Positions 8,729 through 18,172 are shown, counted from the first letter of the stretch. The stretch is DNA of 64,000 nt from Pseudogracilibacillus sp. (GCA_026169815.1 JAPFDT010000043.1:177183-241182); one strand, 5' to 3'. The notes: generated by a model from the sequence alone, not told the origin. Translations and numbers: made by a program.

Positions 8729-9373
8729 ATGGAATTTATCATGGAGCTTGGGCAGTATATGATTGCAAATTACCAGGAATTATTAAATCTAGCTTGGGAG
8801 CATATATTAATGGTTGCTTATGGTATTGGTCTAGCATTACTTATTGGTGTACCATTAGGTGTTATTGCTGCTAAAGTAAATTGGTTAGCTCCTATTATTT
8901 TGTCATTAGTAAATATATTGCAATTAATTCCTAGTTTAGCTATGCTAGCTCTTTTAATGCTTTATTTCGGATTTGGCTTTAAAACAGTCGTTATTGGATT
9001 ATTGTTTTATTCTTTATTACCAATCGTCAGAAATACATATGTTGGGATTAAGGAAGTTGATGAAAGTATTATAGAAGCAGGAGTTGGAAATGGCATGACT
9101 CCATTGCAATTACTTTATAAAATACAATTTCCATTGTCGATACCATTTTTAATGGCAGGAATTCGTTTAGCAGCAGTTATTGCAATATCAGTAGCAACAA
9201 TTGGTCCATATATTGGAGCTGGCGGTTTAGGTAAAGAAATTATTTCGGGAATTAGTTTACAATCAGATGTAAAGATTTATGCAGGAGCGATTCCAGCTAC
9301 TATTATTGCTATATTGGCTGACTTTATTTTAGGTAAAGTTGAACAAAAGTCAAAGAAAAGAATGGCAGCATAA
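8729..9373 (+). CDS. opuCD: Osmoprotectant ABC transporter permease (second)
   Basis: 214-residue MetI-like permease with a coupling loop (IIEAGVGNGMTPLQLLYKIQFP) and the GAGGLGKEIISGI segment shared with the first permease. It completes the importer. It is separated from the lipoprotein gene by 97 nt but has AAAAGGTG before its ATG and no terminator in the gap, so it is probably still in the operon. A long hairpin follows the gene. Confidence 0.85.
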   Translation: MEFIMELGQYMIANYQELLNLAWEHILMVAYGIGLALLIGVPLGVIAAKVNWLAPIILSLVNILQLIPSLAMLALLMLYFGFGFKTVVIGLLFYSLLPIVRNTYVGIKEVDESIIEAGVGNGMTPLQLLYKIQFPLSIPFLMAGIRLAAVIAISVATIGPYIGAGGLGKEIISGISLQSDVKIYAGAIPATIIAILADFILGKVEQKSKKRMAA

Positions 9374-9394
9374 AGGAATAGAAGGATAGTAGAA

Positions 9395-9459
9395 AGTCCT
9401 CCCCTACATTTTGTTATAAAAATAAAACAAACATAAATAAGGGGGGGCTTTTTGGACTG
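9395..9459 (+). terminator. Long hairpin after the transporter operon
   Basis: AGTCCTCCCCT-type left arm (from 9395) pairs with an A-G7-CTTTTTGGACT right arm (to 9459). It includes an inner stem and a T5 stretch within the right arm. It probably terminates the transporter transcript, perhaps partly. Confidence 0.5.
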
Positions 9460-9503
9460 TTTCATTAAGAATAAAATTAAGATAAGTTAGGTGGTATTTA
9501 TTT

Positions 9504-10205
9504 TTGAGTGAAAAAAGAAAAGAACTTCAAACAGCAAGAATGTGGCGATATTTTTTAGATGCGGCATCTGAGTTAATAAAAGAAAAAGGCTTGAATTCGA
9601 TTACGATTCGGGAAATTGCTGACCGAGCAGGATATACAAGTTCAACAGTTTATAATTACTTTAAAGATTTATCACATCTGAAGTTTTTTGCAGTTATGCG
9701 TTTTACGAACGATTATGTACAAGCATTGCCTCAATATATGGAAAAGGGGACAAATACAGTAGAAAAATGGTTATACAGTTGGGAATGTTTTTGTCTGTAC
9801 TCATTTCAAAACCCTGATATTTATTCTTTATTATATATTGAAAAGTTAGGTATGAAACCGGATGAGGTAGTACAACATTATTATAAAATTTATGAGAATG
9901 ATTTAGTAGGATTATCAGATGATGTACAAGATATTTTAAGGCACCATAGTATTTCAAAACGTAGTGCTATTTATATTCAAACGGCAATAGAGGAAGGCTT
10001 TATGAATGAAGAAGATGTAGAATATCTTGCGGATACAACTATGTTAATTTGGAATGCGATGATTACAAATTATCTTAATATGCGTAACGATTATTCAGAA
10101 GAAGAAGCAATTGAACGAACAATGGATTATATTACAAAAACGATTATGAATACGATACCTCCTCATAAACGTTCGGATGTTCACTATACTTATAAATCAA
10201 AATAA
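9504..10205 (+). CDS. TetR-family transcriptional regulator
   Basis: 233-residue regulator with an N-terminal TetR helix-turn-helix (about residues 30-55: TIREIADRAGYTSSTVYNYF) and a helical ligand-binding C-terminal domain of unknown specificity. The TTG start at 9504 is chosen because AGGTGG lies eight bases upstream and no ATG is close. It lies between the OpuC-type transporter and a CocE-type hydrolase, all on one strand, so it likely controls one or both. The 22-bp palindrome at the transporter promoter is a plausible target. Confidence 0.85.
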   Translation: MSEKRKELQTARMWRYFLDAASELIKEKGLNSITIREIADRAGYTSSTVYNYFKDLSHLKFFAVMRFTNDYVQALPQYMEKGTNTVEKWLYSWECFCLYSFQNPDIYSLLYIEKLGMKPDEVVQHYYKIYENDLVGLSDDVQDILRHHSISKRSAIYIQTAIEEGFMNEEDVEYLADTTMLIWNAMITNYLNMRNDYSEEEAIERTMDYITKTIMNTIPPHKRSDVHYTYKSK

Positions 10206-10243
10206 AGCAAGCATAATTTATAGAAGTAGAAAGGTTGATCAGT

Positions 10244-12295
10244 GTGGTATTTAATGTGACAGAATCTGAGGAAAGAAAGACAATAACTTCATTTGAAAGA
10301 CAGGTGAAGAAGCATGAGAATGTATGGATTCCAATGTCAGATGGTGCTAAGTTGGCTGCGACAATTTGGTTACCAGAAGATGCTGAGGAATATCCTGTAC
10401 CAGCAATATTGGAATATATTCCATATAGAAAAGATGATTTTACCGCAATTCGTGACTCCATTCGCCATCCTTATTTTGCGGGTCATGGATATGCATCCAT
10501 TCGAGTCGATATTCGGGGAAGTGGAAACTCAGATGGAATTTTAGAAGACGAATATTTAAAACAAGAACAAGATGATGCACTTGAGATAATTGATTGGATT
10601 GTAGAGCAATCATGGTCTACTGGCAACATTGGCATGATAGGAAAGTCATGGGGAGGATTTAGTGGCTTACAAGTAGCTGCCCGTCAACATCCAGCATTAA
10701 AAACAATTATTACATTATGTTCGACGGATGACAGATTTGGTGATGATGTCCATTATCGTGGGGGAAATATTTTAGCATCTGATATGTTATGGTGGGCCTC
10801 AACGATGTTTGCTTATAGTGCACGTCCACAAGATCCTGAGGTAGTAGGAGATAGTTGGAAGGAGAATTGGTTAGAGCGTTTAAATACGACACCGTATGTG
10901 AATGAATGGATGAGCCATCAACGACGTGATGATTATTGGAAACATGGATCAATCTGTGAAAATTATAATGATATTCAAATTCCAGTTTTGTCAGTAAGTG
11001 GATGGCAGGATGGTTACACGGATGCAGTGTTTCGTTTAGTGGAAAATTTACCAAATGCAAAAGGAATAATTGGTCCTTGGTCGCATGAATATCCAGAAGT
11101 AGCCACACCAGAACCAGCAATTGGTTTCTTGCAAGAATGTTTACGATGGTGGGATCAATTTTTAAAAGGGATTGATCGAGGAGTAGAGGAAGATCCACAA
11201 ATGACTACATGGATACAGGAAAGCGAATTACCACAAGTAAATTATGAAACTCGTCCTGGAAAATGGGTTGCAGATCAAACATGGCCTGCGACGACCATTG
11301 AAAATGTATCTTATTGGTTAAGTGAAGGACACTTAGTGGAAAATTCAAATTCAGAAGAAAAAAAGGCATATATACCGAGTGTACAAGAACATGGCTATTA
11401 TGCAGGAGTATTTTGTCCATTTGGAGAACCAGGGGATTTACCATCAGATCAGCGCTTAGAAAATGGAAAAGCAGTAGTATTTAGAAGTGCACCTTTAGAA
11501 AAGGGAATAGATTTACTAGGTCATCCTACTTTTAGTATGCGATTTTCATCTGATCAGGAAGAAGCTTTAGTCGCAGTTAAATTATGTGATGTTGCACCAA
11601 CTGGTGAGTCAACATTAATTAGTTGGGGAATGTTAAATTTAAATCATTTAAGCTCAGATGAACACCCTGAATTGTTGCAACAAGATAAAGTATATGAGGC
11701 AATGGTTAAATTAGATGCATTAGGTCAGCATATACCTGAAGGGCACTGTATTGAAGTGGCGGTATCTCCTACTTATTGGCCGCAAGCTTGGCCATCTGCT
11801 CATCCAGTAAACTTAACGGTATTGATGGATGAATTTACTACGCTTACTTTACCTGTACGTGAAAATCATGAACAAGATAAACTAGCTAATCGTTTTGAAC
11901 AACCTGAAATTGCTCAAGTAATTGATAGAGAGATTGTACGAGAAGAAAATAGAACCCGAGACATCACGCATAATACAATTACAAATGAATGGATATTAGA
12001 AGATTATTCTGATGAAGGGGAACGTATATTACCAATGAATGGCATTAGGCATGGTAGTAAAAATAAAAATACATACACTATTAAATCAGGAGAACCACTT
12101 TCTGCTAAAGCGGTATGTGAATGGGAGTTAACTGTAGGTCGAGACGAAGACTGGAATACTAAACTAGTAACATACAGTGTAATGACTAGTGACAAACATA
12201 ACTTTTATTTAGAAAATACGTTAACCGCTTTTCTAAATGAAGAAGAAATCTTTAATAAAACATGGACCAAGGAAGTTCCACGAGATTTTCAGTGA
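10244..12295 (+). CDS. CocE/NonD-type alpha/beta hydrolase (peptidase S15 family)
   Basis: 683-residue hydrolase. The N-terminal Xaa-Pro dipeptidyl-peptidase-like alpha/beta fold has nucleophile Ser135 in GKSWGG and a likely catalytic His281 in GPWSHE. The C-terminal half is the jelly-roll domain seen in cocaine esterase and glutaryl-acylase-like enzymes. There is no signal peptide, so it is cytosolic. Family members cleave esters or amides of varied small molecules. GTG 10244 has AAAGG nine bases upstream; the TTG at 10235 abuts that site. It follows the TetR gene by 38 nt. Next to a quaternary-amine type importer, hydrolysis of an imported ester (for example a choline ester) is an attractive but unproven role. 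Confidence 0.82.
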   Translation: MVFNVTESEERKTITSFERQVKKHENVWIPMSDGAKLAATIWLPEDAEEYPVPAILEYIPYRKDDFTAIRDSIRHPYFAGHGYASIRVDIRGSGNSDGILEDEYLKQEQDDALEIIDWIVEQSWSTGNIGMIGKSWGGFSGLQVAARQHPALKTIITLCSTDDRFGDDVHYRGGNILASDMLWWASTMFAYSARPQDPEVVGDSWKENWLERLNTTPYVNEWMSHQRRDDYWKHGSICENYNDIQIPVLSVSGWQDGYTDAVFRLVENLPNAKGIIGPWSHEYPEVATPEPAIGFLQECLRWWDQFLKGIDRGVEEDPQMTTWIQESELPQVNYETRPGKWVADQTWPATTIENVSYWLSEGHLVENSNSEEKKAYIPSVQEHGYYAGVFCPFGEPGDLPSDQRLENGKAVVFRSAPLEKGIDLLGHPTFSMRFSSDQEEALVAVKLCDVAPTGESTLISWGMLNLNHLSSDEHPELLQQDKVYEAMVKLDALGQHIPEGHCIEVAVSPTYWPQAWPSAHPVNLTVLMDEFTTLTLPVRENHEQDKLANRFEQPEIAQVIDREIVREENRTRDITHNTITNEWILEDYSDEGERILPMNGIRHGSKNKNTYTIKSGEPLSAKAVCEWELTVGRDEDWNTKLVTYSVMTSDKHNFYLENTLTAFLNEEEIFNKTWTKEVPRDFQ

Positions 12296-12358
12296 AATTT
12301 TAACCACTTTACATATGAAGAATAATGAAAAAGCAAAATGTTATTTGTAATGTTTTTG

Positions 12359-12400
12359 CGCATGGAATTGATATAATTATTAATTCTATGCGTTTTTTTT
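12359..12400 (+). terminator. Terminator after the hydrolase gene
   Basis: Arms of 11 bp (12359-12369 and 12382-12392) with one wobble, then eight T residues. Confidence 0.85.
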
Positions 12401-12610
12401 GAATTTAAGGTATGTTTAATCTCAACAAGAAAATTATCTTAAGTAATTTTATATAGGTTAATTTGATATAAAACACGAATGATTAAGATGAAATAGTCGA
12501 GCTTGTTCGTGTTTGATCCAGTAGATATGAATAGTGAAATTGACTCATTTATAAAATGTTTACATTTATGATATAGTCTATAAAGAAATCAATAAAAAGG
12601 ATTTGACGAA

Positions 12611-13072
12611 ATGATTAGGAAAAAGTATATTCGCTGGGTTCCTGCTGTTGCTTGGATGGGAGTTATTTTCTATTTGTCAGCACAACCTTCAGGTGAATCG
12701 AGCGAGTTGAGTAAAGGAGTTATGCGTGTTGTCATCCAAACGATTGGAGATGGATTGTCGTTAGATAAAGGCATGCTCCACCAAGGGATTCGTAAAGGGG
12801 CACATTTAGGAGCTTATTTTGTTTTAGCAGTATTAGTGATGAGTGCATTGGAGGCGAAACATCGAAAAAGTACATATCAGATTGGCATCACATTAGCGAT
12901 TTGTTTTGGTTATGCAATATCAGATGAAGTGCATCAGCTTTATGTCCCTGGCAGAAGTGGTGAAGTGCGTGATGTGATGATTGATACTGCAGGAGCTGCC
13001 TTAGGTATTCTTTCTTATATAGTAGTACGAAAAATCTTTAAACAATTAAAAAAATCGAAACAAGTCACTTAG
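12611..13072 (+). CDS. VanZ-family membrane protein
   Basis: 153-residue polytopic membrane protein with the VanZ-like signature: an N-terminal WVPAVAWMGVIFYLSAQP helix, a central KGAHLGAYFVLAVL segment and the late DEVHQLYVPGRSGEVRDVMID motif. There are about four transmembrane helices. VanZ proteins are linked to low-level teicoplanin or lipoglycopeptide resistance in some bacteria, but most chromosomal homologues have no proven role. Monocistronic, with its own terminator that begins inside the last codons. Confidence 0.85.
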   Translation: MIRKKYIRWVPAVAWMGVIFYLSAQPSGESSELSKGVMRVVIQTIGDGLSLDKGMLHQGIRKGAHLGAYFVLAVLVMSALEAKHRKSTYQIGITLAICFGYAISDEVHQLYVPGRSGEVRDVMIDTAGAALGILSYIVVRKIFKQLKKSKQVT

Positions 13073-13137
13073 AAAATACACGTTTAAACGAATAAAAAAG
13101 TGGTTACGTGTATATTAATATATAAGTGACTTTTTTT
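13062..13137 (+). terminator. Extended terminator hairpin after the VanZ gene
   Basis: Perfect 10-bp arms (13062-13071 and 13122-13131) enclose a second pairing (ATACACG with CGTGTAT), and T7 follows. The left arm overlaps the stop codon of the VanZ gene. Confidence 0.75.
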
Positions 13138-13333
13138 GTATGTTCACTATTGGTGTGAAGGTGAAAATACCCACAAGAAAAGTGTGTTATCCTAACTTTT
13201 GACTCTCTTGTCGTTATTCATTCATCTCATTCATATCGAAAGGGCATCATGCTGATACCTTTTTTAGATATAGCGTATTTCTAGAGAGATTAGGCTACAA
13301 CTATTTAAATTTGGTGTTATTATAATAAGTGAG

Positions 13334-15151
13334 GTGAGGAAACTGACACTATTAATGGAGATATTTACAGTATTTTTTAAATATGTGCCACTCGTTTTGT
13401 TTTATGGAATTATTATTTTAATGGTTATTTTATATTTGAAGGACAAATTTCAAGCACAACATTCTATTTTGAAGACACATCCTGTTTTAGGACGGATGCG
13501 ATATATATTTGAAATGATTGGTCCAGAGATGCGTCAATACTGGTTTTTAAATGATAAAGAAGGAAAACCAGTAAATCGAGATACACAGGAAACAATTGCT
13601 AAGGCAGGGAAATATGCGAATACAGTTATAGGGTTTGGGTCGAAAAAGGACTTCTCGGGAACAGATTTTTATTTAAATAACTCAATGTTTCCTTTGAATA
13701 CAGAAGAACTTAGTGTAGATCAGTCTAATAAGATGAATACTTACACGTATCAGTTATTAAATGAAACATTAATGAGCAGAAAAGAACGCCGTGATTTAGT
13801 AACGATTAATCCATGGCATTTAACGGAGAAAAACCAAATTACAATCGGACCGAATCGCAAGCAGCCGTTTCATGTAAAAGGTTTAGTTGGTGTTTCGGCA
13901 ATGAGTTTCGGAGCATTATCAGCAAGTGCAGTAAGAGCATTGACACAAGGTGTGGCAATAAGTGGTGGAAGTTTCATGAATACAGGAGAAGGTGGACTTT
14001 CTTCACACCATTTATCACGAATCTATGAAGTAAAAGATATTGAAATGCCAGCTTTTGACCATTTAAGTGAGAAAATTATCCATTTTATTGCGGAAAACCC
14101 GAATAGCTCGAATTTTGAATTGGAACAATATTTTGGTCGGATGGCACCATCTCATGCGGATCGCCTAGTTGAAGAAGGTGTGCTTGAACAAAAGACGGCA
14201 GACTTGATCTTCCAAATTAGTTCTGGACTATTTGGTGCGAGAAAAAATGATAAATATGATGAAGAAACATTTTTAGAAAATGCAAATCGTCCAGAAGTAA
14301 AAGCAATTGAAATGAAATTAGCGCAAGGGGCGAAAGTGCGTGGTGGAAAGTTACCGAAAGAAAAAATTACCGAAGAAATTGCTGAAATTCGTGGTATTGG
14401 AATGGGCAAAGATGTAGAAAGTCCAAACCGTTTTCCACTTTTTCATGATATGCAAGGGATGTTTGATTGGATAACACATTTCCAAGAGATTACTGGAAAA
14501 CCAATTGGGATTAAACTTGTCGCAGGAGATAATGATTCTTTCGAAGAGTTAGCTCGTTATATGAAAGAAACTGGTGAAAGTCCAGATTTCATCTCCATTG
14601 ATGGGGCAGAAGGTGGTACGGGAGCAACTTATCAAGAAATGGCGGATAGTTTAGGATTACCAATCTATTCTGGTTTATATATTTTAGATAAAACGTTACG
14701 GAAATATGGAGTACGCGATCGGGTGAAGATTATTGCATCAGGTATGCTAGCAACAGCAGATAAAATGGCAGTTGCGTTATCGTTAGGTGCTGATTTAATT
14801 TATGTCGCACGTGCGGCGATGAATACAGTAGGTTGTATTAATGCTGCGAAATGTCATACGAACCTGTGTCCAGTAGGTGTGACATCGCACTTACCGCATT
14901 TAGAAGCGGGTGTCGTTGTAGAGGAAAAACGTTTCCGTACAGCAAACTATTTACGAACAATGCGAGAAGGTTTATTTATGTTAGGAGCTTCTTGTGGAAT
15001 CGATTCTCCGACTAAATTTGAACAACGTCACGTTACATTACGGGAAGTAAATAATGAAGTGAGAAATATGAAACAAACATTCGAACCGGATTCTGCTCTT
15101 GCAGTAGAACCAGAGCAGAAAAAGGTAAATAAAAAAGAATTAATTAGCTAA
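13334..15151 (+). CDS. FMN-binding glutamate synthase-like protein (YerD-like)
   Basis: About 605 residues. An N-terminal membrane-spanning segment is followed by the FMN-binding (beta/alpha)8 domain of glutamate synthase large subunits. Recognisable are GVSAMSFGALS, the GEGG substrate/FMN loop, ISIDGAEGGTGA and the 3Fe-4S cysteines C501, C507 and C512 within CINAAKC...LC. There is no glutaminase domain, so it is not a full GltB. Stand-alone proteins like Bacillus YerD are of uncertain physiological role; a ferredoxin-type glutamate synthase activity is possible. The start is uncertain: GTG 13334 overlaps the GAGGTGAGG purine run, and ATG 13355 is 15 nt beyond it. Monocistronic. Confidence 0.82.
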   Translation: MRKLTLLMEIFTVFFKYVPLVLFYGIIILMVILYLKDKFQAQHSILKTHPVLGRMRYIFEMIGPEMRQYWFLNDKEGKPVNRDTQETIAKAGKYANTVIGFGSKKDFSGTDFYLNNSMFPLNTEELSVDQSNKMNTYTYQLLNETLMSRKERRDLVTINPWHLTEKNQITIGPNRKQPFHVKGLVGVSAMSFGALSASAVRALTQGVAISGGSFMNTGEGGLSSHHLSRIYEVKDIEMPAFDHLSEKIIHFIAENPNSSNFELEQYFGRMAPSHADRLVEEGVLEQKTADLIFQISSGLFGARKNDKYDEETFLENANRPEVKAIEMKLAQGAKVRGGKLPKEKITEEIAEIRGIGMGKDVESPNRFPLFHDMQGMFDWITHFQEITGKPIGIKLVAGDNDSFEELARYMKETGESPDFISIDGAEGGTGATYQEMADSLGLPIYSGLYILDKTLRKYGVRDRVKIIASGMLATADKMAVALSLGADLIYVARAAMNTVGCINAAKCHTNLCPVGVTSHLPHLEAGVVVEEKRFRTANYLRTMREGLFMLGASCGIDSPTKFEQRHVTLREVNNEVRNMKQTFEPDSALAVEPEQKKVNKKELIS

Positions 15152-15154
15152 TCT

Positions 15155-15191
15155 AAAAACGGCTCTAATCTGATAATTAGGGCCGTTTTTT
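15155..15191 (+). terminator. Terminator of the YerD-like gene
   Basis: AAAACGGCTCTAAT pairs with ATTAGGGCCGTTTT, followed by T residues. Strong intrinsic terminator. Confidence 0.88.
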
Positions 15192-15367
15192 GTGAGAATT
15201 CGTTCGAATAAGCAAGTAAGTTTAGTGCTGGAAGTGAAGAGAAATAAGTATAAACAAATTTATTTATCATAAAGTTTAATAAATAAATTATTTAAAAATC
15301 AACTTACTTTTCAGGGGAAAAAATGCTAGGATAAATGATATGTAATATAATAAAGGAGGAAAAGAAT

Positions 15368-15853
15368 ATGGATGAAGAAAGTGTACTAATTGGCTTGTTA
15401 TTAACGTTTATTGGCTTCTTTATCTTATTATTATTAATTGGAATTATTTTTTACATTTTACACGCAATCGGTTTATATAAAATTGCTAAACGAGCAGATC
15501 GCGGTGATTTAGCGATATTAGCTTGGATACCAATTGCGAACACTTTTTTAATGACATTACTTGTAGAAAATGACGTGCATAAAGAATTACGTGGTAAAGT
15601 GACGCTAATTTACGGTATTTCTTTTGTCGTTTCTGTGTTTTTATCAATTTTTATCCAACTTGCTGGATTTATCTCGTTACTTATTATTTACTATGCTTTT
15701 TATTTCTTAGCAAAAAAATTATCTCCAAACCCTGTGCTGCATATCGTTATTGCGATTGTCACATTAGGAATCTCGATGCCTATTCAAATTTTTATGTTTA
15801 GAAATCGTGAGTTTATTAACCCAGAGGATCAAGGGTCGATTATTGATGCTTAA
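15368..15853 (+). CDS. Four-helix membrane protein, unknown
   Basis: 161-residue integral membrane protein with about four to five hydrophobic helices, a conserved-looking LYKIAKRADRGDLAILAWIPIANTF cytoplasmic-to-membrane segment and an acidic tail. This resembles the many Bacillales proteins with a GLWxIAKKxGxxxWxAxIPIxN pattern (DUF5684-like), of unknown function. ATG 15368 has AAAGGAGG at 15353-15360. Convergent with the DUF420 gene, sharing a bidirectional terminator. Confidence 0.65.
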   Translation: MDEESVLIGLLLTFIGFFILLLLIGIIFYILHAIGLYKIAKRADRGDLAILAWIPIANTFLMTLLVENDVHKELRGKVTLIYGISFVVSVFLSIFIQLAGFISLLIIYYAFYFLAKKLSPNPVLHIVIAIVTLGISMPIQIFMFRNREFINPEDQGSIIDA

Positions 15854-15863
15854 AGCGTAAAGG

Positions 15864-15908
15864 AAAAAACCTTCAACTGCGATAGATGTTGGCAGTTGAA
15901 GGTTTTTT
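15864..15908. terminator. Bidirectional terminator
   Basis: Perfect 17-bp arms (15864-15880 and 15892-15908), with A-run on one side and T-run on the other. It serves the convergent membrane-protein gene and DUF420 gene. Confidence 0.92.
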
Positions 15909-15915
15909 AATTTTT

Positions 15916-16455
15916 TTAATAGTATGGTGAAATTAATAAGAAGACGAGTACCCCGGAAAAACTTACGTATAACCAAATTGGCATCGTCCAACGTGAAAGC
16001 TTTCGATGTTTTGTTATATTGCCGCTTAATCCCCATACGAGAGAGAATAAGGCAAGCGCAACGACAATTGGTGCAAGTGAAATGTGGGAGATGAGGACGA
16101 AATAATAAATGTTTTTCAATATACCGTCTCCACCATATGATGTACTTGGTGCTAAGTAATGATAGGTTAAGTAAGTTACGAGAAATAATGTTGTCGTAGT
16201 AAATGCAGCGAAAATGAAGTTACGATGCATTTTTACATTTTTTCGTAAAATAAAAAATAGAGCAGCAAGCAAGAAAATAAATGTAAATGAATTAAAAATT
16301 GCATTTAGCCTTGGTAAAATCGTAACATCAAAGGCAATTTCGGTATTTTGTTTCGGGATAAAAAACAAAAGTGCGATCAATGCGTTAATGACGATTGTTA
16401 ATGTAATAATAATAGGTGTATAGTTACGCTGTTTTAGCATATATTTGTTATCCAT
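15916..16455 (-). CDS. DUF420 membrane protein (CtaM/YozB-like)
   Basis: 179-residue membrane protein with five hydrophobic segments typical of DUF420: the FNSFTFIFLLAALFFI helix, the KMHRNFIFAAFTTTTLFLVTYLTYH segment with two conserved His, and HISLAPIVVALALF. In Staphylococcus aureus the DUF420 protein CtaM is needed for activity of the aa3-type terminal oxidase, apparently as a maturation factor. The same role here is by family only, since no oxidase genes are in this window. Start ATG 16455 with GGAGAG upstream. Confidence 0.83.
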   Translation of the reverse strand: MDNKYMLKQRNYTPIIITLTIVINALIALLFFIPKQNTEIAFDVTILPRLNAIFNSFTFIFLLAALFFILRKNVKMHRNFIFAAFTTTTLFLVTYLTYHYLAPSTSYGGDGILKNIYYFVLISHISLAPIVVALALFSLVWGLSGNITKHRKLSRWTMPIWLYVSFSGVLVFLLISPYY

Positions 16456-16768
16456 TAAAATTATCTCTCCTTATTTCAATATCCGTCCTTTATCGTATCA
16501 TGAAATCGGAGAAGACGGCAGAAATATGCTACATTTTATCATTACTTTGTCGAAGAATTACCTTTATAATTCATATTTAGTATATCTCTGAAGAAAGTCA
16601 TTTCCTAACTTTAATAAAGAAGTGTTGACTAGTCTTAGAAATACAAGTAGATACGACGTCACTTTACACAGATAAAAATTTTTATACAAATCGTGTCATA
16701 TAGTGTAAAATTAAGATGAAAGAAGGAATATCTCTATAGATATATTTTAAAGAAAGGGCTGAAAAAAA
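16456..16768. other. Divergent intergenic region
   Basis: 313 nt between the divergent DUF420 and Fnr-like genes. It must hold both promoters. I looked for a clear TTGAT-N4-ATCAA or TGTGA-N6-TCACA Fnr/Crp site and did not find a convincing one. Confidence 0.4.
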
Positions 16769-17464
16769 ATGGCAGGCAAATGTTGTTCGCTTCATGGACA
16801 TGGCTCCAACAAAGGCTGTGTATCTTCTGTACCTATTTTTAATCATTTAGAACCTGAACAATTACAAGACGTGATGCAAGTCGTTCAATCTGTCTCGTAT
16901 AAACGTGGAGAAATTTTATTCCATGCAGGTGATGAGTCTGATTCTTTATATATTGTAAATAGCGGACAAGTGAAAATTTATCGATTATCTGATCTAGGAC
17001 GGGAACAGTTAGTGAGATTACTTTATCCAGGTGATTTTACTGGCGAATTAGCCTTATTTAAAGCAACTGTTTTAGAAAATTTTGCAGAAACAGTAGAGGA
17101 TTCGCAAATATGTATTATAAAACGTGATGATTTACAACGATTACTCGTAAAATATCCAACGATTTCATTAAAAGTATTAAATGAGTTTGCTAATCGATTA
17201 GCAACATCTGAAAAGCAGTCGGCAAGTTTTGTGTCTGAAAAAGTAGAAACAAGAATTGCTTTATATTTAATCGAACAATTGGATAAAGTCGGAAGTAATG
17301 TGATTGAGTTGCCGATGAGTAAAAAAGATCTAGCGTCTTTTTTAGGAACAACGCCTGAAACATTAAGTCGTAGATTAACTGAATTTGAAACAAATGGAAT
17401 GATTGAACAAAATGGACAACGCCAAATTAAAATTATTGATGAAGCACTTTTGTTAGAAGTTTGA
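16769..17464 (+). CDS. Crp/Fnr-family regulator with Fnr-like cysteines
   Basis: 231-residue regulator with an N-terminal cysteine-containing extension (Cys5, Cys6, Cys17), a cyclic-nucleotide-binding-like beta barrel (SVSYKRGEILFHAGDESD; PGDFTGELALF) and a C-terminal winged helix-turn-helix (MSKKDLASFLGTTPETLSRRL). A fourth cysteine, Cys115 in DSQICIIKRDDL, aligns with Cys122 of Escherichia coli FNR, which with three N-terminal Cys ligates the oxygen-sensing 4Fe-4S cluster. The set 5/6/17/115 therefore suggests an oxygen- or NO-responsive iron-sulfur regulator. The N-terminal spacing differs from E. coli, and the C-terminal cysteines of Bacillus subtilis Fnr are absent. Start ATG with AAAGGGCTG upstream. 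Confidence 0.83.
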   Translation: MAGKCCSLHGHGSNKGCVSSVPIFNHLEPEQLQDVMQVVQSVSYKRGEILFHAGDESDSLYIVNSGQVKIYRLSDLGREQLVRLLYPGDFTGELALFKATVLENFAETVEDSQICIIKRDDLQRLLVKYPTISLKVLNEFANRLATSEKQSASFVSEKVETRIALYLIEQLDKVGSNVIELPMSKKDLASFLGTTPETLSRRLTEFETNGMIEQNGQRQIKIIDEALLLEV

Positions 17465-17566
17465 TAGTAAATGTGTATTATAGGACAAATTTCTGAACTA
17501 ATGTGAAAATGATGTATTAAATGGGTGATTTTTGTTATTCTATAGGTAAGGATAGGGGGAAGAAAG

Positions 17567-18172
17567 ATGAAGAAAACTTGGATTATGTTATTAGCTGCAT
17601 TTGCACTAGTACTAGCTGCATGTAGTGATTCAGAAACGAGTGAGCCTGAAGATTTAAAAGAGAAAGATAGTCACGTAGAAGATAAAATTATGGAAGAAAA
17701 AGCTGATGACGTATCAGAAGCAGATGAAGATACAGAAACAGAAGTTGAAAAGAAAGAATCTGAGGAGACGGAAGAAAGTACGTCAGATGCAACAGAAGAA
17801 GAATCAGATGAATCTGAAGAAGATAAGACAGAAGAGGAAGAAATCGATATCATAGAATTTGGTTTTGACATTTTTGAAGCACAAGCAAATGAAGATTACG
17901 ATTTTATAGAATCAGTACTTTCAAAAGGATCAAGTGTGGATAGAGAGAATAATATTATTCGTTTTGAAAATGTAACGTATCCACATGATTATGAATTTAT
18001 TTCAAAACGTGATTTTAAAAATTTAAGTCAACGTTATATTCAAGATGAGGATTCAATTATCGTTGGATTTGATGTAACAGACTATGAAAATGAATCAAGT
18101 TATATTATCGATACAGAGTTCATTCAAGAAGATGGCGAATGGAAATTAAACGATATGGACGTCAATAAGTAA
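17567..18172 (+). CDS. Acidic surface lipoprotein
   Basis: 201-residue predicted lipoprotein: the signal peptide ends in LAAC with lipidated Cys19. A long Glu/Asp/Ser/Thr-rich linker follows (about residues 22-90, many EESEE and DESEE runs), then a compact C-terminal domain of about 105 residues with FGFDIFEAQANEDYDFIESVL at its start. The C-terminal domain has a cystatin/NTF2-like alternation but I cannot name it. Such acidic linkers are common in halotolerant Firmicutes exported proteins. Monocistronic with its own terminator. Unknown function. Confidence 0.8.
   Translation: MKKTWIMLLAAFALVLAACSDSETSEPEDLKEKDSHVEDKIMEEKADDVSEADEDTETEVEKKESEETEESTSDATEEESDESEEDKTEEEEIDIIEFGFDIFEAQANEDYDFIESVLSKGSSVDRENNIIRFENVTYPHDYEFISKRDFKNLSQRYIQDEDSIIVGFDVTDYENESSYIIDTEFIQEDGEWKLNDMDVNK

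Noticed and set aside
10710..11198. 162-codon open frame antisense to the CocE-type hydrolase
   Set aside because: Shadow of a conserved coding sequence, with no start context.
16640..16768. Fnr/Crp site before the Fnr-like gene
   Set aside because: GTGTCATATAGTGTA is only vaguely symmetric and does not match either consensus.
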